From positions 2,106,001 to 2,170,000 of the forward strand of contig NZ_JACCBG010000001.1 of assembly GCF_013409645.1 (NCBI RefSeq): a DNA stretch of 64,000 nt, read 5' to 3'. Numbering within the stretch: position 1 is the first letter of the stretch; the number at the start of each line of letters is the position of its first letter. The notes beneath the pieces are model-generated. The model worked only from the letters and a program-made list of their open reading frames with translations. It made no database searches and was not told the origin of the DNA. Origin of the DNA: Nocardioides panaciterrulae. GTDB lineage: Bacteria; Actinomycetota; Actinomycetes; Propionibacteriales; Nocardioidaceae. The position numbers and the translations under genes are program-made. Below are positions 58,128 through 64,000 of the stretch, piece after piece.

Positions 58128-58595
58128 TCAGTGCGCGTCGAAGTCCTCGGGCGTGACCTGGTCGAGAAACTCGCGGAACTTCTCCACCTCGTCCTCCTGC
58201 TCGGCCGGGACGGCCAGGCCGGCCTCGTCGAGCACCTCCTCGGAGCAGAAGATGCGCGAGCCGGTGCGCAGCGCCAGCGCGATGGAGTCCGAGGGCCGGG
58301 CGCTGACCTCCGCACCGGAGCCGAAGACCAGCGTCGCGAAGAAGACGCCGTCGCGGACCTCGGTGATGCGGACCTCGGCCAGCTCGTTGCCGGTGGCCTC
58401 GAGGACGTCCTTCATCAGGTCGTGCGTGAGCGGTCTGGGCGGCACCACGCCCTGCTGGGCGAAGGCGATCGCGGTGGCCTCCACGGCGCCGATCCAGATC
58501 GGGAGGTACCGCTCCCCCGAGACCTCGCGCAGCAGCACGATCGGCTGGTTGGAGGGCATCTCGACCCTGACTCCCATGACATCGACTTCGCGCAC
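58128..58595 (-). CDS. Bifunctional nuclease (DUF151) family protein
   Basis: 155 residues. DUF151 pattern: MREVDVMGVRVEMPSNQPIV, LPIWIGAVEATAIAF, and RPSDSIALALRTGSRIF. The plant homologue is a nuclease acting on DNA and RNA; bacterial roles are unclear. Position between two MerR genes is as in Rv1829. Thirty bp after the FtsR-like gene stop on the same strand. Confidence 0.9.
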   Translation of the reverse strand: MREVDVMGVRVEMPSNQPIVLLREVSGERYLPIWIGAVEATAIAFAQQGVVPPRPLTHDLMKDVLEATGNELAEVRITEVRDGVFFATLVFGSGAEVSARPSDSIALALRTGSRIFCSEEVLDEAGLAVPAEQEDEVEKFREFLDQVTPEDFDAH

Positions 58596-58625
58596 GGCAC
58601 CACCCTACTCCGGGTGTGGGCGGCC

Positions 58626-59384
58626 TCAGGAGGAGTGCAGCCCGGCCTTGACCAGGGTCGCGTGCAACCGCACGGAGAGCGCCGCGATCTCGCTGACGGC
58701 CTCCTCGGCGCGCGCCTTGGCGGCGGTGTCGCGACCGCGTTTGTGGGGCGCCACGACCTGCTCGACGAGCCCCACCTCGCGGTCGGCCGCGGTCTTGAAC
58801 GCGCGCAGGTGGCGGGGCTCGAAGCCGAAGTCCGCGAGCTCCCGGGCGGTCCGGGCGACCACCAGGGCGTCGCCGTCGAAGTGGCCGGTGCCGGCCCTGG
58901 CGGTGACCAGGCCGAACTGCTCGAGCTGCTCGAGCAGCTCCTCGGAGATCTCCGCGATCTTGACCAGCTCGCGGCGCGAGAGGCGCAGGTCGTCGCGGCG
59001 CTGGAAGGACTCGGCGCTGGGCAGCCCGTCGGCCGCGAGCGCCACCCTCGGCACGGTCGGCACCACCGAGTCGATCGGCGGCGGCTCCAGTCCCCGGTCG
59101 ATCGCGTCGAGGTGCTCCCCGATCACCTTCAGCGGCAGGTAGTGGTCGCGCTGCATGCGCAGCACGTAGCGGAGCCGGTCGACGTCGTCGTGGGAGAACT
59201 TGCGGTAGCCCGCGGGCGTCCGCTCGGGCTTGATCAGCCCCTTGTCCTCGAGGAACCGGATCTTGGGGATGGTGATGCCCGGGAAGTCCGGACGCAGCTG
59301 GTCCAGGACCTCGCCGATGTTCATCCGGGCCCGCGAGGCTCCGGAGGCGGCGGGGGCCGGCGAGGTGCTCATCGAGCCCGTCAT
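58626..59384 (-). CDS. ftsR: MerR-family regulator (FtsR/Rv1828-like)
   Basis: 252 residues from ATG at 59384. HTH LDQLRPDFPGITIPKIRFLE, then KGLIKPERTPAGYRKFSHDD, the classic MerR wing with aromatic/basic residues. A long C-terminal region (LEQFGLVTARAGTGHFDGDA) may sense a ligand. The corynebacterial relative FtsR regulates ftsZ. ATG lies 7 bp after the FHA gene stop, so the two share a transcript. Confidence 0.88.
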   Translation of the reverse strand: MTGSMSTSPAPAASGASRARMNIGEVLDQLRPDFPGITIPKIRFLEDKGLIKPERTPAGYRKFSHDDVDRLRYVLRMQRDHYLPLKVIGEHLDAIDRGLEPPPIDSVVPTVPRVALAADGLPSAESFQRRDDLRLSRRELVKIAEISEELLEQLEQFGLVTARAGTGHFDGDALVVARTARELADFGFEPRHLRAFKTAADREVGLVEQVVAPHKRGRDTAAKARAEEAVSEIAALSVRLHATLVKAGLHSS

Positions 59385-59391
59385 CCCTCGC

Positions 59392-59928
59392 TCAGCCGGC
59401 CTCGTGCCCGGCGAAGAAGACCAGCCGGTACTTGCCGATCTGGACCTCGTCACCGTCCTTGAGCTGGACCCGGTCGATCCGGTCGCGGTTGACGTAGGTG
59501 CCGTTGAGGCTGCCGACGTCGCTGACCGTGAACGTGTCGCCGGTGCGGTGGAACTCGGCGTGCCGCCGGGACACGGTCACGTCGTCGAGGAAGATCTCGC
59601 TGTCCGGGTGCCGGCCGGCGTTGACCACGTCGGCGTCGAGCAGGAACCGGCTGCCGGCGCCGGGACCGCGCTGCACGACCAGCAGGGCGTGCCCGGACGG
59701 GAGCGCGTCCACCGCGGCGGCGTCCACCGCGCTGAGCTGCCGGTCGGAGGTCTCGACCTTGTCGCCGCCCATGCCGATCGAGATGGTCGCGGTCGACTCC
59801 CCCATCGGCTCGCCACCCGGCGGGGTCGGCGGGGTGGGGCTCTCGGCGGTCACCAGGCGGGTTCCGCACTGGGCGCAGAAGCGGGCGTCGTCGGGGTTCT
59901 GCTTGCCACACGCGGTGCAGAACGGCAT
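59392..59928 (-). CDS. FHA-domain regulator with N-terminal zinc ribbon (GarA/OdhI-like)
   Basis: 178 residues from ATG at 59928, SD GGAGG seven bases upstream. An N-terminal zinc ribbon (CTACGKQNPDDARFCAQC) precedes a linker and a C-terminal FHA domain: GSRFLLDADVV, AGRHPDSEIFLDDVTVSRRH and VGSLNGTYVNR with the phosphothreonine-binding residues. GarA/OdhI inhibit 2-oxoglutarate dehydrogenase and glutamate dehydrogenase unless phosphorylated. The usual ETTS phosphorylation motif is not present: the nearest sequence is VETSDRQLS. Upstream site 59979-60002 may control it. Confidence 0.88.
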   Translation of the reverse strand: MPFCTACGKQNPDDARFCAQCGTRLVTAESPTPPTPPGGEPMGESTATISIGMGGDKVETSDRQLSAVDAAAVDALPSGHALLVVQRGPGAGSRFLLDADVVNAGRHPDSEIFLDDVTVSRRHAEFHRTGDTFTVSDVGSLNGTYVNRDRIDRVQLKDGDEVQIGKYRLVFFAGHEAG

Positions 59929-59978
59929 CGGGCAACCTCCGGATCGGTTCGTCACCACCACAGCCGATCGGTGGACCT

Positions 59979-60002
59979 AACCCTCAAGGCCGGGTGGAGG
60001 TT
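59979..60002. promoter_or_regulatory. Degenerate inverted repeat resembling the MerR operator
   Basis: AACCCTCAAGG...GGGTGGAGGTT, a 24-bp imperfect inverted repeat, with AACC/GGTT ends and the AACCCTC / GGTGGAGG segments resembling the 58052-58076 site. It lies about 50 bp upstream of the FHA gene start on the minus strand, where its promoter should be. Confidence 0.4.
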
Positions 60003-60070
60003 GACGGTTGGTGGAAAACCTATCAGCCCGCAGGGGGGCGTCACAGGGGGCCGCGCGGACTCGGCGCGGC

Positions 60071-60457
60071 TCAGGAGTCCAGCGTGGCCTGGTAGGCGTC
60101 CGCGTCGAGCAGCCCGTCGAGCGCGGCCCGGTCGGTGGGGACCACCTCGAAGAGCCAGCCGCCGGCGTACGGGTCGTTGTTCACCAGCTCCGGCGTCGCG
60201 TCCAGCGCGTCGTTGCGGGCCACGACCTCCCCCGAGACCGGGGCGTAGACGTCGCTCACGGACTTCGTCGACTCCAGCTCGCCGCAGGTGCCGCCCGCCT
60301 CGACGGTGTCCCCGACCTCGGGCAGGGAGACGTAGACGATGTCGCCGAGCGCCTCCTGGGCGTAGTGGGTGATGCCGATGCGCACCGAGCCCTCGTGCTC
60401 GCCGGGGTCGCGGACCCACTCGTGCTCGCTGGTGTACTTCACGTCCTCGGGGTACAC
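60071..60457 (-). CDS. gcvH: Glycine cleavage system H protein
   Basis: 128 residues. Lipoylated lysine in GELESTKSVSDVYAPVSG. Carries the aminomethyl group between P-, T- and L-proteins of glycine cleavage. Standard length and start (MYPEDVKYTSEHEWV). It is 143 bp from the FHA gene; gcvP of the same pathway is at 54144. The small gap upstream to the DUF881 gene has no evident structure. Confidence 0.95.
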   Translation of the reverse strand: MYPEDVKYTSEHEWVRDPGEHEGSVRIGITHYAQEALGDIVYVSLPEVGDTVEAGGTCGELESTKSVSDVYAPVSGEVVARNDALDATPELVNNDPYAGGWLFEVVPTDRAALDGLLDADAYQATLDS

Positions 60458-60551
60458 GGGGAACTCCTGTCGGTCGAGCGGTGTCAGGGGATCGAGTCGG
60501 TTGCCACGCGGATGTTGCGGAGATGCAGTGCCGGTCCGCGTGGGACGCAGG

Positions 60552-61316
60552 CTACTGGGAGGTGTCGGGCTGGGCGAAGTCCGGTGCCGTCGCGTCGACG
60601 GTGCTCTCGATGTCGAGCGACTGCAGCTGCTCGATCTGCACGCTCTGGCCGTCGGACTCGAACTGCTGACGCGGCCCCTCGGGGAAGGTCATGCCGCCGG
60701 TGAGGTTGTGGGGGTCGCCGATCGCGTCGATGACGTACGGCGCGGTCAGCAGGTGGCCGTCGACGTAGATCCCGCCCGGGGCCGGCTCGACCGCGGTCTG
60801 GGCGACCACCCGCACCTTGCCGTTGAACTGCATCGCCTCGGCGCCGGCGGCGCGCAGCTCCTCCATCGTGTCCAGGATCGTGTTGACGTCGACCGGCGCC
60901 CCGTTCTCGGTGACGGTCACCCGGATGCCGGGCCCGGTCACCGGCACCAGCCCGGCCATGATCGCCAGCGTGTCCGCGCGCTCCTGGGCCTGGGCCAGCG
61001 CCGCCTGGCGGTTGTCGGTGCTGGTCTGCAGGTCGCGGCGGGTGCTCTCCAGCCGCGCGATCTCGGTCTCGGCCCGCTGGGTGGCGCCCGCGAGCCCGTT
61101 CAGCACGTCGATCAGGTCCTGCTCGCGGAGGCCGGCGTAGCTGTTGTCGACCTCGGTGGCGCGCACCTGGGTGACCGCGGCGAAGCCGACGACCGCCAGC
61201 AGCACGGCCACCACGGCCTGGGCGCGGGAGGGGCGGCGCATCGCCCTCAGCAGCCGCTGACGGCCGGTCAGTGGCGGCTCGGGGCGCTGTCCCCGCTCGG
61301 GCTCGCGGTCAGGCAT
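60552..61316 (-). CDS. DUF881 membrane protein
   Basis: 254 residues. A cytoplasmic N-terminus, one membrane helix (AVVAVLLAVVGFAAVTQV), then a long coiled-coil-like segment (LESTRRDLQTSTDNRQAALA) and the DUF881 domain with LVPVTGPGIRVTVTENGAP and GAEAMQFNG. Its function is unknown. Overlaps the small basic protein gene stop by 8 nt. One of two DUF881 proteins here, like Rv1823/Rv1825. Confidence 0.9.
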   Translation of the reverse strand: MPDREPERGQRPEPPLTGRQRLLRAMRRPSRAQAVVAVLLAVVGFAAVTQVRATEVDNSYAGLREQDLIDVLNGLAGATQRAETEIARLESTRRDLQTSTDNRQAALAQAQERADTLAIMAGLVPVTGPGIRVTVTENGAPVDVNTILDTMEELRAAGAEAMQFNGKVRVVAQTAVEPAPGGIYVDGHLLTAPYVIDAIGDPHNLTGGMTFPEGPRQQFESDGQSVQIEQLQSLDIESTVDATAPDFAQPDTSQ

Positions 61317-61641
61317 GGAAGAGATGCCGGCGGATGGCCGCCACGTTGGAGAAGATCCGGATGCCGAGCACGACGATCACGCCGGTCGAGAGCTGGCCAC
61401 CGACGCCGAGCTTGTCACCGAGGTAGACGATGGCCGCGGCGATCACGACGTTGCTGACGAAGGAGACGACGAAGACCTTGTCGTCGAAGATCCCGTCGAG
61501 GTAGGCGCGCAGGCCGCCGAAGACCGCGTCGAGGGACGCCACGACGGCGATCGGCAGGTACGGCTCCATGCCGAGCGGGACATCGGGCCGGAAGAACAGG
61601 CCCAACAGGATGCCCACGAGCAGGCCGAGTGCGGCGATCAC
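61309..61641 (-). CDS. sbp: Small basic membrane protein (DUF1290)
   Basis: 110 residues with three hydrophobic segments: MIAALGLLVGILLGLFF, SFVSNVVIAAAIVYLGD, and GVIVVLGIRIFSNVAAI. The conserved LPIAVVASLDAVFGGLRAYL motif identifies DUF1290, as in Rv1824. It overlaps genes on both sides by a few bases. Possibly a small scaffold for the two DUF881 proteins; inferred from context. Confidence 0.92.
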   Translation of the reverse strand: MIAALGLLVGILLGLFFRPDVPLGMEPYLPIAVVASLDAVFGGLRAYLDGIFDDKVFVVSFVSNVVIAAAIVYLGDKLGVGGQLSTGVIVVLGIRIFSNVAAIRRHLFHA

Positions 61642-62516
61642 TGGTTCCCCTCCTGCGGCCCGGGTGGCTTCTGGTCGTTGGTGCCGCCGGTGGTGACGTA
61701 GCGGAGGCCCGGCCCCCGGGCGGCCGGAAGGTCGATCTTGTCGACCGAGCGCATCGAGTAGCCGAATCCGAGCTGGCGGGCCAGGCCGAAGAACTCACCG
61801 CCCAGCGCGCTGGACAGGAGCTTGGCCTGCAAGGACTTGGTGTCCCCGATCGCGAGCACAGTGTAGGGCGGGGTCAACGGCTGGCTGTTGACGTGGATCG
61901 CCACGCCGACGTTGCGGATCGCGCTGAGCACGGTGAGCCGGTGGCCGTTGATCGCGATGGCCTCCGCGCCGGCCGTCCACAGCCCGTCGACGAGCTTGGC
62001 CAGGTCCTCGTCGCGGACCAGCGTGGTCGCGTCCGCGTTCGGCGGGTCCTCGATGGTGATCCGGACACCGGGCCCGGTCACCGGCAGGTAGCCCGAGCGC
62101 GCCCCGAGCCGACGCACCCGCCCGCTCGCCTCCTGCGCGGTGCTCGAGACCTGGTCGAGGCGTTGCTGCAGACCCACGTTGTCGTCCCGGAGCTGGACGA
62201 TCCGGTCCTGCAGTCGGGACACGGCCTCGCGGCGGGAGTCGATCTGCGAGACCAGCGAGGCCCGGCTCGCGTCGGTGACGCCGGCGTCCCGGGAGGTCTG
62301 CACGGCCGCGACGGTCACCAGCAGCCCGAACGCGGCGATCACCACGGCCGCCGTACGGCGGGGCCGGCCGCGCGAGGGCAACGGCGCGCCCGCGGCGCGA
62401 CGCTCGGCGGCGTGGAGGTAGTCCTCGTCGAGCGACTGCTGGGTGATCAGCGTCAGCAGCGGCATCGTGACCCGGGCCGGCAGCGGCGACCGGCCGTCGG
62501 CGAGGTGGTCAGCCAT
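61638..62516 (-). CDS. DUF881 membrane protein
   Basis: 292 residues from ATG at 62516 (MADHLADGRSPLPARVTMPL). Basic segment, one membrane helix (AAVVIAAFGLLVTVAAVQTS), a coiled coil (VSRLQDRIVQLRDDNVGLQQ), then the DUF881 domain with YLPVTGPGVRITIEDPPNAD and GAEAIAINGHRLT. Overlaps the phosphatidyltransferase gene upstream by 8 nt. Paralogue of 60552-61316; function unknown. Confidence 0.9.
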   Translation of the reverse strand: MADHLADGRSPLPARVTMPLLTLITQQSLDEDYLHAAERRAAGAPLPSRGRPRRTAAVVIAAFGLLVTVAAVQTSRDAGVTDASRASLVSQIDSRREAVSRLQDRIVQLRDDNVGLQQRLDQVSSTAQEASGRVRRLGARSGYLPVTGPGVRITIEDPPNADATTLVRDEDLAKLVDGLWTAGAEAIAINGHRLTVLSAIRNVGVAIHVNSQPLTPPYTVLAIGDTKSLQAKLLSSALGGEFFGLARQLGFGYSMRSVDKIDLPAARGPGLRYVTTGGTNDQKPPGPQEGNQ

Positions 62517-63126
62517 CGCGCGCCCCCCGTCCACGGGGCTCGGTGGTGGCCAGCAGCTTGCGCACCTGCCAGGCGTAGAGCAGCCCGGCCCACCAGTAGA
62601 GGCCGACGCCCCAGATCGCGAACGCCCACCCGAACACCTTCGCCAGGGTCGCCGCGGCGCCGGTGCCGTCGCCGAGCAGCAGGAGCGGGAAGGCGTAGAG
62701 CAGGTTGAACGTGGCGGCCTTGCCAAGGAAGTGCACCGGGAGCGCGCTGTAGCCGCGGGTGCGCAGCAACGGCACCAGTCCCCACATCAGCAGGTCCCGC
62801 AGCGGGAGCAGCACGACCAGCCACCACGGGATGATCTCGCGCAGCCCGAGCCCGACCACGACGGCGAGGATGTAGAGCCGGTCTGCCACCGGGTCGAGGA
62901 CCTCCCCGACGATCGAGGTCTGCCCGAGCCGGCGCGCGAGCCACCCGTCGAGGAAGTCCGTGACCCCGGAGAGCACCAGCAGGCCCAGCGCCCAGACGTC
63001 CGCCTCCGGCCCGAGCACGAGCCACAGGAACACCGGCACCCCCGCCAGCCGCAGTGCGCTGAGCAGGTTCGGCAGGGTCCACACGCGGTTCACGCGCGTC
63101 GGTTCGTCCGCCACTGGTGCCTGCAT
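62509..63126 (-). CDS. CDP-alcohol phosphatidyltransferase (PgsA-like)
   Basis: 205 residues from ATG at 63126. The CDP-alcohol motif DGWLARRLGQTSIVGEVLD, continuing PVAD, fits DGx2ARx8Gx3Dx3D exactly. About five membrane segments. Transfers a phosphatidyl group from CDP-diacylglycerol to an alcohol such as glycerol-3-phosphate; the alcohol is not readable from the sequence. Position matches Rv1822 (pgsA2). First gene of a four-gene overlapping set. Confidence 0.92.
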   Translation of the reverse strand: MQAPVADEPTRVNRVWTLPNLLSALRLAGVPVFLWLVLGPEADVWALGLLVLSGVTDFLDGWLARRLGQTSIVGEVLDPVADRLYILAVVVGLGLREIIPWWLVVLLPLRDLLMWGLVPLLRTRGYSALPVHFLGKAATFNLLYAFPLLLLGDGTGAAATLAKVFGWAFAIWGVGLYWWAGLLYAWQVRKLLATTEPRGRGARDG

Positions 63127-63205
63127 CTCGCCGTCTGTCGGGGTCCTGGGTCTGTCGCACAGGCGCGGTGGCCCTGCCGAGCACACCATATCCGCCGGGT
63201 CCGCG

Positions 63206-64000
63206 TCAGACGTGCTCCTCGAGGTGGGCGGCGTCGCGGATCTCGCCGACCAGCTCCTCGATCACGTCCTCGAGCGTGGCCAGGCCGAGCGTCGCCCCTG
63301 CCGCGTCGACCACCCGGGCCATGTGCGCCCCGCGCCGCTGCAGCGTCTCGAGGGCGTCGTGCAGGAAGTCGTCGACGCCCACGGTGGCGAACGGGCGGAT
63401 CCACTTGTCGTCGACCGGCTGCTCGCGGCGCGTCTCGTCGGGCTCGATGACGTCCTTGATGTGCAGGTAGCCGAGCAGCTCCTCGTTCTCGCCCTCGACG
63501 GGGAAGCGGCTGAACCCGGTCGAGGCGCACAGGGCCTCGACGTCCGCGGCGCTGGTGCCGCGACGGACGGTGGCCAGGGTGTCGGCCGGCATCAGCACCG
63601 CGGCGACGGTCTTCTCGGTGAAGCCGAGCGCGCCGGCGAGCCGGTCGTACTCGTCGGCCTCGAGCAGCCCCTCCCCCCGCGATTCCTCCACGAGCGCCGC
63701 GACCTCCTCGCGGGTGAAGCTGGAGCTCACCTCGTCCATCAGGCGGACGTCCGCCAGCCGGAGGAACGCCGACGCGACCCGGTTGATCACCGAGATGACC
63801 GGGCGCAGCAGCGTCACCACGAACCAGATCGGGGGCCCCAGGAGCAGGGCGGCCCGGTCCGGTCCGGCCAGGGCGAGGTTCTTGGGGATCATCTCGCCGG
63901 TGACCACGTGTAGGTAGACCACGATCGCGAGGCCGATCACGAACGCGACCGGGTGCAGGAACGACTCCGGCACGTGCGCGAGGTGGAGCAGCGGCTCGAG
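63206..64000 (-). CDS. CNNM/HlyC-type CBS-domain membrane protein (partial)
   Basis: C-terminal 264 residues; the N-terminus lies beyond the window. The end of the DUF21 membrane domain (FVIGLAIVVYLHVVTGEMIP, KNLALAGPDRAALLLG) is followed by two CBS-type segments (SAADVEALCASTGFSRFPVE, LGYLHIKDVIEP, LQRRGAHMARVVDAAGATLG). Family members include magnesium or cobalt efflux proteins (CorC/HlyC). Seventy-nine bp after it, the pgsA-like gene begins. Confidence 0.9.
   Translation of the reverse strand, partial: LEPLLHLAHVPESFLHPVAFVIGLAIVVYLHVVTGEMIPKNLALAGPDRAALLLGPPIWFVVTLLRPVISVINRVASAFLRLADVRLMDEVSSSFTREEVAALVEESRGEGLLEADEYDRLAGALGFTEKTVAAVLMPADTLATVRRGTSAADVEALCASTGFSRFPVEGENEELLGYLHIKDVIEPDETRREQPVDDKWIRPFATVGVDDFLHDALETLQRRGAHMARVVDAAGATLGLATLEDVIEELVGEIRDAAHLEEHV

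Overview
This is a high-GC actinobacterial chromosome window, densely coded on both strands. Frequent GTG starts and 1-8 nt gene overlaps are typical. A DUF222/HNH protein, the cluster pgsA-like / DUF881 / small basic protein / DUF881 / gcvH / FHA / MerR / DUF151 / MerR / gcvP (the same order as the Rv1822-Rv1832 neighbourhood of Mycobacterium tuberculosis) and many Nocardioides-like proteins suggest Nocardioidaceae. That assignment is inferred from gene content, not from a marker gene. I saw no rRNA, tRNA, CRISPR array, insertion sequence or prophage.

Layout. 1-6.8 kb: housekeeping and metabolic singletons, including a 508-residue fusion of an XRE-type DNA-binding domain to a MurA-like enolpyruvyl transferase with a palindrome at its promoter. 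7.0-12.9 kb: a complete peptide/nickel-type ABC importer operon (lipoprotein, two permeases, one polypeptide carrying both ATPases). 12.9-16.2 kb: an AraC regulator, a VOC protein and a short UvrA-like double ATPase, overlapping the end of the importer. 16.2-25.5 kb: a patch of small enzymes of resistance type (two methyltransferases, nucleotidyltransferase, acetyltransferase, two aminoglycoside-phosphotransferase-fold proteins, VOC, MFS exporter, S51 peptidase, ComB-like protein), visibly less GC-biased in places. 25.5-38.5 kb: DUF222/HNH protein, phosphoesterase, M50-like peptidase, an XRE regulator with a long helical body, aldo/keto reductase with a D-threonine-aldolase-like enzyme, secreted cyclophilin, OsmC, flavin reductase, a cysteine-free HesB-like protein, and a secreted SpoIVB-type peptidase. 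38.7-46.4 kb: aminopeptidase N, FdhD, SbcD-SbcC. 46.4-54.1 kb: an intergenic repeat element, a SnoaL-like protein, a lipoprotein, TldD/TldE, Nudix, secreted and serine-hydrolase proteins. 54.1-64 kb: the conserved gcvP-to-CNNM region, all on the minus strand.

The last region is the most regulated. A single-aptamer glycine riboswitch precedes gcvP, a terminator ends the transcript upstream of it, and two related inverted repeats lie in the promoter regions of the MerR gene and of the FHA-MerR genes. Glycine cleavage (GcvP, GcvH), central nitrogen/carbon control (GarA-like FHA protein), growth regulators (MerR pair) and envelope lipid synthesis (phosphatidyltransferase) are thus co-located.

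The best candidates for undescribed biology are the XRE-MurA fusion with its palindrome, the AraC/VOC/UvrA-like module, the paired MerR-type dyads, a 21-bp perfect palindrome at 19953-19973 in a gene-free gap, and the repeated element at 46421-46650. I did not find an evident new defence or mobile system.
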